Below are positions 35,570-42,863 of a stretch of DNA of 48,819 nt, in pieces. The position numbers and the translations under genes are program-made. Every line of letters begins with the position of its first letter. Positions within the stretch are counted from its first letter, which is position 1. The notes beneath the pieces were generated by a model. That model was not told the DNA's origin. It did no database searches and worked only from the letters and a program-made list of their open reading frames with translations. Source of the stretch: an uncultured Clostridia bacterium (GTDB lineage: Bacteria > Bacillota > Clostridia > Christensenellales > UBA1242); contig CALWRJ010000003.1 of the NCBI GenBank assembly GCA_944383915.1, forward strand, positions 1 through 48,819, read 5' to 3'.

Positions 35570-36532
35570 ATGAAATTTCAGGAATTAAAGAAAAGTTTAG
35601 CAAACGGACTAAAAAATTTATACTACATTAAAGGCGATGATGCGTTTTTAAGGCATAAAGCACAAGAAATGATAGAAAACTCCGCCGTTTCACTAAAAGA
35701 TTTAAATATTGTGCGCTTTGATGATGAAAACGCAAATGCTTTTGATATTGTAAACGCTTGCCAAATTTTACCGATGATGGATAAATACCGCGTTGTTGTC
35801 GTAAAGGGTGGCTTTAAAAAGGCTGACGAAATAAAGCCTATTATAGAGTACGCAAAAAAACCAACGACTACGACAGTTTTAATAGTTGTTGATAATGGCG
35901 CAAATCCAAATCTTTATAAAAGTTATTCGAGTATTGCTGAATTAGTCGATTGTAGCAAACTCGATTCCGCGCTTTTATCAAGGCTAGTTTTAAGCGAACT
36001 TGCGCCATATAAAACTAAAATAAATTCGGACGCAATGGAAAGTTTACTCTCTATTTGCAACTTCGATTTTACGCGCATAAATAATGAAGTAATTAAACTT
36101 GCAAACCTTGTAGGAACTGGTGAAACAATTACAAAAGACGATGTTTTAAATAATGTTGCGCGCGAAATTGAGTATGATATTTTTGAATTAAGCAACGCGG
36201 TTAGCGTTAAGCAAGGGGCTAAGGCTCTCGAAATAATCAAAAACTTGCTTGAACGCAAAGAATCACCGCAAATGCTATTAATGCTTATTCAAAGCACTTT
36301 CCGCCGTATGTTTTACGCAATCGGCACAAAAGAAAGCAACGCAGAAATTGCAAGCAAATTGGGAGTCAAAGAGTATTCTATAAAAATAGCACGCGACCAA
36401 GCATCGAGATTTACACTGTCGCGCTTAAAAAGTATTATAGAGTTAGGCGAAAAACTCGATTTTGATATAAAATCAGGAAATATGAATGACGAAAACGCAC
36501 TTTTATACTTTATAACAAATATTTGCGGATAA
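35570..36532 (+). CDS. holA: DNA polymerase III delta subunit
   Basis: 320 aa, the clamp-loader subunit that opens the sliding clamp. It has the family features LYYIKGDDAFLRHKA, CQILPMMDKYRVVVVKGG and the C-terminal collar helix region with YSIKIARDQASRFTLSRL. TAGGAG lies before ATG 35570. It directly follows comEC, as in most Firmicutes; rpsT, often next, is absent. Confidence 0.94.
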   Translation: MKFQELKKSLANGLKNLYYIKGDDAFLRHKAQEMIENSAVSLKDLNIVRFDDENANAFDIVNACQILPMMDKYRVVVVKGGFKKADEIKPIIEYAKKPTTTTVLIVVDNGANPNLYKSYSSIAELVDCSKLDSALLSRLVLSELAPYKTKINSDAMESLLSICNFDFTRINNEVIKLANLVGTGETITKDDVLNNVAREIEYDIFELSNAVSVKQGAKALEIIKNLLERKESPQMLLMLIQSTFRRMFYAIGTKESNAEIASKLGVKEYSIKIARDQASRFTLSRLKSIIELGEKLDFDIKSGNMNDENALLYFITNICG

Positions 36533-36553
36533 TATTCCGCTTATTTTATTTTC
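36525..36553. terminator. Bidirectional terminator between holA and alr
   Basis: GCGGA/TCCGC with a 6-nt AT loop at 36525-36540, overlapping the holA stop codon, followed by TTATTTTATTTT. Confidence 0.6.
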
Positions 36554-37590
36554 TTAAAGTTGGTTAAAATTTCGTATTCGATAGTTTTAGTCGCCTTTGC
36601 AATCTCTTTTGCGGTGATTTCGCTTTTTCCGTCTTGCCCTAAAATTGTAGCGTAGTCGTTAATCTTTACATCAAGACCGCTAATATCAATTATTGATAAA
36701 TTCATACAAATATTAGCAACAAACCTACACATTTCGCCCTTAATTAATACATAACCGCGTTTTGTCCATAGTCTAGGCAAGCCATCGCCGTAGCCCATTG
36801 AAATTGTAGCAATCGTCATATCTTTTTTGGCTTTGTGTTTGTTGCCATAACCGATAAAATCACCAGCCTTTACTTTTTTTATCGAAATAATGCGAGCGCG
36901 AATATTTAATATCGGCTTTACATACGGAAAACCATATCCATATAAGCCAATACCGACTCTAACCATATCATAACACGGGTTATCCGCGTAAAAAGTCGAG
37001 TTGCAAAGATGTTTTAAAGTATTAACAGGGCAGATATCGACAAATTTTTGAAAAGATAAAATTTGGTCGTAATTCCGCTTTGAATAACTATCGCCACTTC
37101 CTAAATGGCTATATAGACCGATAAAAACAACATTTTCATACTTTTTTAATTTGTCAAAAAACTTATACAGTTTTTCAATACTATCAAGCCCGAGCCTATG
37201 CATACCTGTATCAACTTTTATATGTATTAGCGCCTTTGTTTGCGATTTTCGCGCGTATTTAGAAAGAATAGGTATTTCATCCACGCCTTCAAGACTGATT
37301 TCAACACCTAATTTAATCGCGCTTGCCAGTTTTTCAGTCGAAAAGCCACCTAGTACAAAAACTTTCGCATTTGGAAATTGCTTTTTTATGGTAATGCCTT
37401 CAGTATTATTTGCAACAGCAAAATAATCAACAAAGTTATTTAACTCGGCGCAAATTTCTCTTGCTCCGTGTCCATATGCATCACTTTTTACAACAGCGCA
37501 AAGCCGAGTCGAGTTCGGCAATCGGTCGCGAATTATTTTTAAATTATTAAAAAGGCGCTCTTTATCAATTTCAAAAATTATATTTTTCAT
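36541..37590 (-). CDS. alr: Alanine racemase
   Basis: 349 aa from ATG 37590 (MKNIIFEIDKERLFNNLK); an in-frame TTG at 37614 would add 8 residues, and neither has a good ribosome site. It converts L-Ala to D-Ala for peptidoglycan. The PLP lysine lies in VVKSDAYGHG, and VRVGIGLYGYG and ISMGYGDGLPR are family blocks. It is divergent from pgi, and convergent with holA across a shared terminator. Confidence 0.93.
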   Translation of the reverse strand: MKNIIFEIDKERLFNNLKIIRDRLPNSTRLCAVVKSDAYGHGAREICAELNNFVDYFAVANNTEGITIKKQFPNAKVFVLGGFSTEKLASAIKLGVEISLEGVDEIPILSKYARKSQTKALIHIKVDTGMHRLGLDSIEKLYKFFDKLKKYENVVFIGLYSHLGSGDSYSKRNYDQILSFQKFVDICPVNTLKHLCNSTFYADNPCYDMVRVGIGLYGYGFPYVKPILNIRARIISIKKVKAGDFIGYGNKHKAKKDMTIATISMGYGDGLPRLWTKRGYVLIKGEMCRFVANICMNLSIIDISGLDVKINDYATILGQDGKSEITAKEIAKATKTIEYEILTNFKKIK

Positions 37591-37631
37591 ATAAAATTTA
37601 TATGAGTAAACCAAAACTTTTGTTTAAATAT

Positions 37632-37660
37632 TTGCTAAAACTTCTGCACTATGATAAAAT
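37632..37660 (+). promoter_or_regulatory. Promoter of pgi
   Basis: TTGCTA (37632-37637), 17-nt spacer, TGATAAAAT (-10 at 37655-37660). Confidence 0.65.
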
Positions 37661-37689
37661 TATTTCATAAAATTGAGATAAGGACTATT

Positions 37690-39006
37690 ATGCCAACAGA
37701 AAATTTTATATATAATTACGATTTATTAATAACAGAAAATTTTTCAAGAAAAGATATTTTACCACTTTTGCAAAAAACTTACGAGTCAGTTTTTAAAAAC
37801 ACAGATAGCGAAACTCAAAGCGTAATCGATATTATAAATAATTTAGATATTGATGCAATTTTAAATTATGCTAAAACGATTAGGAAAAAATGTTCCGCAT
37901 TCGTTGTGTTTGGAATAGGGGGGTCATCATTAGGGACAAATGTCATTTTCCACGCGCTAAAACAGCATAACTACAACGAACTATCTAGAGTTGAGCGTTC
38001 TGCGCCGAAATTTTATGTGGAAGACAATGTCGACCCCGAAAAAATAACTGCGCTACTCAATATTTTAAATTTAAAAAGGACAATATTTTGTATTGTTAGT
38101 AAAAGTGGCGATACGATAGAAACGCTTGCGCAGTTTTTTGCAATTTTAGAAAAAATAAAAAGCGCAACTGGGAAAAGTTGGGCTGAACATTTTGTTATTA
38201 TAACTGGAAATAATGACGGATTTTTAAATAAATTCGCGCGCGAAAATTCTATAAAAACTTTTGAAATTCCAGAAAAACTTGGGGGGCGGTACTCGGTTTT
38301 AAGCGCGGTTGGGCTACTACCATCTGCTATTTTAGGTGTCGATATTCGCGCAATGCTCGAAGGCGCACGCGAAATGCTTGAAAACGCAAAAAATACTGAT
38401 TTTACGCATAATGCTCCGCTAATAAGTGCTGTATTAAACTATAAACATTATTTAAATGGTAAAAATATCGCAGTTTTACTTTCGTACGCGAATGCGTTAG
38501 GCAGGTTTGGAGATTGGTATTGTCAGTTGTGGGCGGAGAGCTTAGGAAAACGCAATCTAAATGATAATACGCGTGTAGGGCAAACTCCAGTTACCGCAAT
38601 AGGTACAAGTGTGCAACATAGCCAGTTCCAACTTTATTTAGACGGTCCTAGTGATAAAGTTATTACCGTTTTAGGTGTCGAAAATTTTCGTAATGATTTA
38701 GAATACTACAACGAAAATTTAAACGAAAAAGTCTCTTTTGAGCATTTAATCAAGACAGAACGCGATGCATCGATTCAAGTTTTATATAAAAATAACATTC
38801 CGTGCGAGTTTATAACTCTTTCAAAAATGAATGAAAACAACCTAGGCAAATTATTCGTTTTCTATTTATTTAAAACCATTTTTTCAGGGGCCTTGCTAGG
38901 AGTAAATCCATACGGACAACCCGCAGTCGAATCGGTAAAACAAACAATAAAGCGAATTTATAAAGACGAAAATAAACTAATTTTTTCAAATAGTATAAAA
39001 ATTTAG
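37690..39006 (+). CDS. pgi: Glucose-6-phosphate isomerase
   Basis: A 438-aa glycolytic enzyme. ATG 37690 (MPTENFIYNYDLL) is preferred over 37651 because AAGGA lies 6 nt before it and the earlier ATG overlaps the -10 box. The family blocks are FVVFGIGGSSLGTNV, VSKSGDTIETLAQF, GGRYSVLSAVGLLP and GQPAVESVKQTI. It is encoded alone, between alr and tRNA-Lys. Confidence 0.95.
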   Translation: MPTENFIYNYDLLITENFSRKDILPLLQKTYESVFKNTDSETQSVIDIINNLDIDAILNYAKTIRKKCSAFVVFGIGGSSLGTNVIFHALKQHNYNELSRVERSAPKFYVEDNVDPEKITALLNILNLKRTIFCIVSKSGDTIETLAQFFAILEKIKSATGKSWAEHFVIITGNNDGFLNKFARENSIKTFEIPEKLGGRYSVLSAVGLLPSAILGVDIRAMLEGAREMLENAKNTDFTHNAPLISAVLNYKHYLNGKNIAVLLSYANALGRFGDWYCQLWAESLGKRNLNDNTRVGQTPVTAIGTSVQHSQFQLYLDGPSDKVITVLGVENFRNDLEYYNENLNEKVSFEHLIKTERDASIQVLYKNNIPCEFITLSKMNENNLGKLFVFYLFKTIFSGALLGVNPYGQPAVESVKQTIKRIYKDENKLIFSNSIKI

Positions 39007-39016
39007 CCAAAAACTC

Positions 39017-39045
39017 TTGATTAAATTATTAAATTGTGATAACAT
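39017..39045 (+). promoter_or_regulatory. Promoter of tRNA-Lys
   Basis: TTGATT (39017-39022), 17-nt spacer, TGATAACAT (-10 at 39040-39045), 29 nt before the tRNA. Confidence 0.65.
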
Positions 39046-39074
39046 TATTAAAGCATTCAATAATTTTATCATAT

Positions 39075-39150
39075 GGATGATTAGCTCAGTTGGTAGAGCA
39101 ACTGACTCTTAATCAGTGGGCCTAGGGTTCGAGTCCCTAATCATCCACCA
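39075..39150 (+). tRNA. tRNA-Lys (anticodon CTT)
   Basis: Cloverleaf with acceptor GGATGAT/ATCATCC, anticodon stem ACTGA/TCAGT and loop CTCTTAA, T-arm TAGGG-TTCGAGT-CCCTA, and encoded CCA. CTT reads AAG codons. Confidence 0.97.
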
Positions 39151-39160
39151 CAAGTCAAGG

Positions 39161-39218
39161 AGAACGAATAAAACTTTGCTAAAATTTATTTTAGAGAAAA
39201 AGGGTTCGTTCTTTTTTT
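39161..39218 (+). terminator. Terminator of tRNA-Lys
   Basis: AGAACGAA (39161-39168) pairs with TTCGTTCT (39205-39212), enclosing a small inner CTAAAA-TTTA-TTTTAG hairpin, followed by a T run. Confidence 0.75.
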
Positions 39219-39265
39219 ATTGCGTTATGCTTGCATATAAGCATAAAAAAGGACGAATACTTTTA

Positions 39266-39350
39266 GCATCATAGATGCGTAGTTTTATGAGTGGCTTGCG
39301 CAGTAGTCTACCGCAAGGGCTTTAGCCCGCGGATAGACAACAAGCAAGCC
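39266..39350 (+). ncRNA. Possible structured RNA between tRNA-Lys and the RiPP cassette
   Basis: An unusually GC-rich, strongly folded segment in AT-rich intergenic DNA. GGCTTGC (39293-39299) pairs with GCAAGCC (39344-39350). Inside it lie GTCTA/TAGAC, CCGC/GCGG and GGGC-TTTA-GCCC, stacked with small bulges. A small GCATC-AT-AGATGC hairpin precedes it. No known RNA family is recognised. It could equally be a degraded mobile repeat. Confidence 0.45.
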
Positions 39351-39406
39351 TTTAAGCCGGCAGGAACCCTTTAAACTATATATGAAACAAATTTTCAATC
39401 AAAAAG

Positions 39407-39427
39407 CTGTGTCAAAACTGTGTCAAA
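39407..39427. repeat. Short tandem CTGTGTCAAA repeat near the tRNA
   Basis: Two adjacent copies of CTGTGTCAAA. Repeats of this look are sometimes found at integrase arm sites next to tRNA genes, but no integrase is present. Confidence 0.35.
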
Positions 39428-39450
39428 TTTGAAAGTATAAAAACTTAAAT

Positions 39451-39483
39451 AAAAAAGCACCGCTAAATTATTTACGGTGTTTT
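39451..39483. terminator. Terminator of the radical SAM gene
   Basis: GCACCG/CGGTGT stem with a 12-nt loop flanked by AAAAAA on the left and TTTT on the right. On the minus strand it is followed by T6. Confidence 0.75.
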
Positions 39484-39492
39484 AAAATTCTA

Positions 39493-41232
39493 TCATTTAA
39501 ACCTTTGCAAGTACTTTTCTATATTAACTCTGTTCAATTTAAATCGGTAGGCATTTGGTCTTTCTTCGATAATTTCGGCGCCGAGATGGAAGCAAGTATC
39601 AAGAGATTTTTTATTATTTTTGTTAATTCCAAAGAAAAGGGCAGGGTAGTCTTTAAACTTTTGATTTGCGTTCAAAAATTTGATAACATCTAGTATTAAT
39701 CTAGTCTTTTGAACATTTTCATCTAATTCTATATCGCATAAAAATAGATTATTTTCAACACTTTCTAGCGACACAAAACCAACAATTTCGCCATTCCTAT
39801 AAATATTATATAGGGTAAAATTTTTAGAATGTAAATTATTTTTTAGACTTTCGCACCAAATTTGTTTGTCCGAGTCTTTAATTTCAAAACCAATTTTTGC
39901 CATATTACTAGCTGTTATTTCAAAAAGCCTATTCAATTCTTTTTGCAATAAAAATTTCTTTTCAACAAAGCGATTGCCTTCGATAAAGTTTTTGTAGACA
40001 AGATTTCCAAATTCGCAAAACCACTCGTGAGGTTTTTCGTAGTCTTTTGTCATTAGATAAAATTTAGCAGGGCAGTATCTACAAAGTGGCTTTAGGGAAC
40101 AGTCCTTGCATTTTGCGTTTACATCATATTCTTTTGTCTTAATTTTTTGCAATTCAAGGATAATTTGCGCCAAATTTCCCTTATTATATGGAATAGAACA
40201 CTGTTGCATACATATGCACATACTAACATTTAAATTGCAATCAACAAAAATGGAGTCATCGTCTTTTTTGCATTTAAAAATTAAATTGCTGGTGTCTTTA
40301 TTTTGAAATTTATCTAAAAAGTGCGCCTCGATGTTTTTCTGCGCTTTAAGATATTCAATTGCTTCTTGTGGCGAAATAAGTTGTTCGTTTTTTGTACCAA
40401 TATCCGTTAAACTAGGGAAAACGAAATAGTCCGAGCGGAATTTCGCGTTTAGACTATGCGCTAGTTCCTTAATTTTGTAAAAGTACGCCTTATTTTTGTT
40501 GGTTATAACATTTTTTAAGACAACATTTATATTGCTTTTTTGCAATTCTTTAATGTTTTGAATAGTTTGCTCTAAATAATTATTATTCGTTTTGGTAAAG
40601 TTATCAAAGTTTTGCTCGTTATCACCATAAAGACTTATTTCAACAGCAAAAGGCGGACGCTCCTTTAAAAATTCTAAAATTTCACCTTTTAGGAACGAGC
40701 CGTTTGAGTTAATCGAAACGATAAAGCCAAGGTCATAAATATAGGAGTAAATCTCTTTAAAATTTGGGTGAGTGCAAACTTCGCCACCACTTAAAAGTAT
40801 TCGGTTGCAGTTTAAACTATACAATTCATCAACAAAAGCTTTTATTTGCTCAACCGATAAAAAATGCGATTGCCTTTTTTCGACATAACAGTGTTCGCAT
40901 CTAAAATTACAGTTGTTGGTTATTTCAAGTATGCAAGACTTGATAAATAAAGTGCCATCATTTGTTTTATAGTCATTTACGCTTTCAATAAATCGCCCGT
41001 TTAATAGGTTGTATACTAGGGAATTTAGAACCTTTAAATTCTCCGTACGCCCTTCGTGAAATTCGTTTTCAAGTCGGTTAATTACGGCGGTGTCGCCATT
41101 TTTTATTAACTCGTTAAAAAGTTCTACCGCAAGCCCGCTTAATTTTGTTTCATAGTTTAAACGCGGGTTTTTTAAAAGAAGTAGATTTTCTAATGCAATA
41201 CTTTCTACATTTTCGCTTAACTTATATTTCAT
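39493..41232 (-). CDS. RiPP maturase: RRE-like, radical SAM, SPASM and GNAT-like domains fused
   Basis: 579 aa. Residues 1-85 resemble a PqqD-like leader-binding domain (RRE). The radical SAM core has C108-x3-C112-x2-C115 for the [4Fe-4S] cluster and a GGE motif at 149-151. A SPASM segment carries C332, C339, C341 and C345, then CKDCSLKPLCRYC (C375, C378, C384, C387) and C406 for auxiliary clusters. Residues ~440-575 look like a GNAT acetyltransferase fold (IYRNGEIVGFVSLE, GINKNNKKSLDTC). AAAAGGAA precedes the start. It lies 43 nt behind a 30-aa precursor on the same strand. It should bind the leader, form a radical-based crosslink on the core and possibly acylate it; the chemistry is inferred. 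Confidence 0.88.
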   Translation of the reverse strand: MKYKLSENVESIALENLLLLKNPRLNYETKLSGLAVELFNELIKNGDTAVINRLENEFHEGRTENLKVLNSLVYNLLNGRFIESVNDYKTNDGTLFIKSCILEITNNCNFRCEHCYVEKRQSHFLSVEQIKAFVDELYSLNCNRILLSGGEVCTHPNFKEIYSYIYDLGFIVSINSNGSFLKGEILEFLKERPPFAVEISLYGDNEQNFDNFTKTNNNYLEQTIQNIKELQKSNINVVLKNVITNKNKAYFYKIKELAHSLNAKFRSDYFVFPSLTDIGTKNEQLISPQEAIEYLKAQKNIEAHFLDKFQNKDTSNLIFKCKKDDDSIFVDCNLNVSMCICMQQCSIPYNKGNLAQIILELQKIKTKEYDVNAKCKDCSLKPLCRYCPAKFYLMTKDYEKPHEWFCEFGNLVYKNFIEGNRFVEKKFLLQKELNRLFEITASNMAKIGFEIKDSDKQIWCESLKNNLHSKNFTLYNIYRNGEIVGFVSLESVENNLFLCDIELDENVQKTRLILDVIKFLNANQKFKDYPALFFGINKNNKKSLDTCFHLGAEIIEERPNAYRFKLNRVNIEKYLQRFK

Positions 41233-41245
41233 AACAAATTCCTTT

Positions 41246-41274
41246 TAAAAAAATAAAAGTGGATAAACCACTTT
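41246..41274 (-). terminator. Attenuator-like terminator between RiPP precursor and maturase
   Basis: On the minus strand AAAGTGG-TTTAT-CCACTTT starts just after the precursor stop and is followed by TATTTTTTT. The maturase ribosome site comes right after it. Partial termination here would make precursor mRNA exceed maturase mRNA. Confidence 0.8.
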
Positions 41275-41275
41275 A

Positions 41276-41368
41276 TTAGCAATCGTAATTACCGCCGCCA
41301 ACATTCCAGCAACCATCTGAAAATGTTTCTGTAGCAGATACATTAGACACAATTTCCAAAGTTACCAT
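41276..41368 (-). CDS. RiPP precursor peptide (30 aa)
   Basis: Start ATG 41368 with a perfect AAGGAGGG 7 nt upstream (41376-41383) and a consensus promoter. The peptide begins MVTLEIVSNVSATETF, leader-like with acidic and hydrophobic residues. It ends in a core CWNVGGGNYDC, with C20 and the C-terminal residue C30, aromatic W21 and Y28, and a GGG turn. No Lys or Arg is present. It lies directly upstream of the RRE-radical SAM-SPASM protein, the standard order for radical SAM RiPPs. It fits no precursor family I know. It is too short for usual gene callers. Confidence 0.85.
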   Translation of the reverse strand: MVTLEIVSNVSATETFSDGCWNVGGGNYDC

Positions 41369-41397
41369 AACTGGACCCTCCTTATAATATTTGTTAA

Positions 41398-41426
41398 AAT
41401 ATAACATAATATATGAATGTTGTCAA
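41398..41426 (-). promoter_or_regulatory. Promoter of the RiPP cassette
   Basis: Minus strand: perfect TTGACA (41426-41421), 17-nt spacer, TATATT (41403-41398) preceded by TGT. Confidence 0.85.
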
Positions 41427-41558
41427 AAAGAAACGACATTTTTATAAAAAATTTTCAAATTATAGTCAAAATCGTTAGGAAAATTTGTAAGATTATAGTA
41501 AAATAGAGTGTATAAAATAGTTATATTGTCAAAAAATAGTCTTATAATGGAGGTATGT

Positions 41559-42746
41559 ATGACTGAAAATAACTTCGGCAATAACAATTTTTCACCTAAT
41601 AATAACAATGTAGGAAGCAATCCTCCGACCGCGCCACAAGGGCAAGGCCCGCAAAATACCGCTTCTGGCTCGGTTAATAATATTAATAATCAGCAATTTG
41701 CTAGACCTACTCAAAATACAAATACGCAACCGCAAAACCCGGCTCAACAATCAGGCGCTCAAAATAATTTCCAAGCTCCTAATATGCAAAACACTACTCG
41801 TCCACAAGGGCAAAGTCCGGTTCAGCCACAACAACCACTAAACACTGGCGCTCCTCAAATGCCAAAGCAAAATTTGGAAAATAAAAAGGTGCTTACCGAA
41901 GAGGACAAACAGCGTTTGCGCAATATGAATGACGGCAACGCCGAAATTAAAAAGATGAAAAAGCGCGTAAAAAAGCCAACATTGACCGAAAACGCGCGCC
42001 CGCTTTATAAGGTTCGTCGTTTATATTCTGCACGCCTTTCTCACAGACTTTACTTTGAACATATGTTAGAAATCGCGCGTTTGCGTGCAATTGCAGGCGA
42101 GAGCGGTAAAAAGGGTGCTGCGCTAATTGGTGCAGCCGCTAAAAAGACTCGAAATCTTGTAGCAACGCTTCTAATCGTTTTTGCGATACTTGCTGTAATC
42201 GGTACAGGTACATTGGTAACCGTGCTTGTCATCAACCAAGATCAGCGCGATTACAACCTTCTTGAAAGGCTCGATATTTTAAATCAAAGTACATTTACTG
42301 ACCCGATTTCAAATTATCAATTAGGTACAAATATCAATAGACAATGTACTGTATTAAACAATGATGAACAAGATTTGTTTATTGAATTTAGCGTAACAAT
42401 GCGTGCAAATGAAACCTTACAAAATGCTATCACTCAAGGCACTACTGATTTAACTCTAGACCAACTCGAATGTAATTTAATTGCACATAATTCTAGTGAT
42501 TGGATTTATGAAGGAAACTCACTTTATTATATTGGAGAACTTGCAGTTGGTAGTCAACTTACAATTCTTGACGGATACAACATTACACTTCGCGATGGTT
42601 TTGAACAAAACTCTGCCGAATGGTCAAATGGTTCTTATGGAGTAATTCTTGACTTTGAAATTACATATTACAGTGTCGGTGGTGTAAGCATTGACGAGTT
42701 AAACTGGCCTCAAGCGTGGGAAAACGCATACAACGAAAGATTTTAA
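41559..42746 (+). CDS. Single-pass membrane protein with Asn/Gln/Pro-rich N-terminus
   Basis: 395 aa from ATG 41559, chosen because GGAGGT lies 4-5 nt before it; an in-frame ATG at 41547 is the alternative. Residues 1-~110 are low-complexity Asn, Gln and Pro. A basic region follows (KKMKKRVKKP to ~190), then one membrane helix (LVATLLIVFAILAVIGTGTL) near residue 210, then a ~170-residue domain outside the membrane. The topology (basic side in, C-terminus out) suggests an envelope sensor or anchor. No family is recognised. Confidence 0.82.
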   Translation: MTENNFGNNNFSPNNNNVGSNPPTAPQGQGPQNTASGSVNNINNQQFARPTQNTNTQPQNPAQQSGAQNNFQAPNMQNTTRPQGQSPVQPQQPLNTGAPQMPKQNLENKKVLTEEDKQRLRNMNDGNAEIKKMKKRVKKPTLTENARPLYKVRRLYSARLSHRLYFEHMLEIARLRAIAGESGKKGAALIGAAAKKTRNLVATLLIVFAILAVIGTGTLVTVLVINQDQRDYNLLERLDILNQSTFTDPISNYQLGTNINRQCTVLNNDEQDLFIEFSVTMRANETLQNAITQGTTDLTLDQLECNLIAHNSSDWIYEGNSLYYIGELAVGSQLTILDGYNITLRDGFEQNSAEWSNGSYGVILDFEITYYSVGGVSIDELNWPQAWENAYNERF

Positions 42747-42750
42747 CCTT

Positions 42751-42786
42751 TTATCTCGCAGGCGATAGTTTGCGAGATAAATTGTT
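42751..42786 (+). terminator. Hairpin after the Asn/Gln-rich membrane protein gene
   Basis: A perfect 10-bp stem TTATCTCGCA (42751-42760) with TGCGAGATAA (42771-42780), followed by the weak T run ATTGTTATTT. Confidence 0.65.
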
Positions 42787-42796
42787 ATTTACGCAA

Positions 42797-42825
42797 TTGA
42801 CTATTTCATTAAACATATATATAAT
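42797..42825 (+). promoter_or_regulatory. Promoter of the transglutaminase-like lipoprotein gene
   Basis: TTGACT (42797-42802), 17-nt spacer, TATAAT (42820-42825). Confidence 0.82.
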
Positions 42826-42863
42826 ATAATTATTGATTTTAAAAACATACTTTGGGGTTATTA

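Noticed and set aside
37651-37689. Longer N-terminus of glucose-6-phosphate isomerase from ATG 37651
   Set aside because: That ATG overlaps the -10 box and has no ribosome site; ATG 37690 has AAGGA at the right distance.
39075-41368. Prophage or integrative element at tRNA-Lys
   Set aside because: No integrase, no second copy of the tRNA 3' end near 41.4 kb, and only two genes; acquisition at the tRNA remains a guess.
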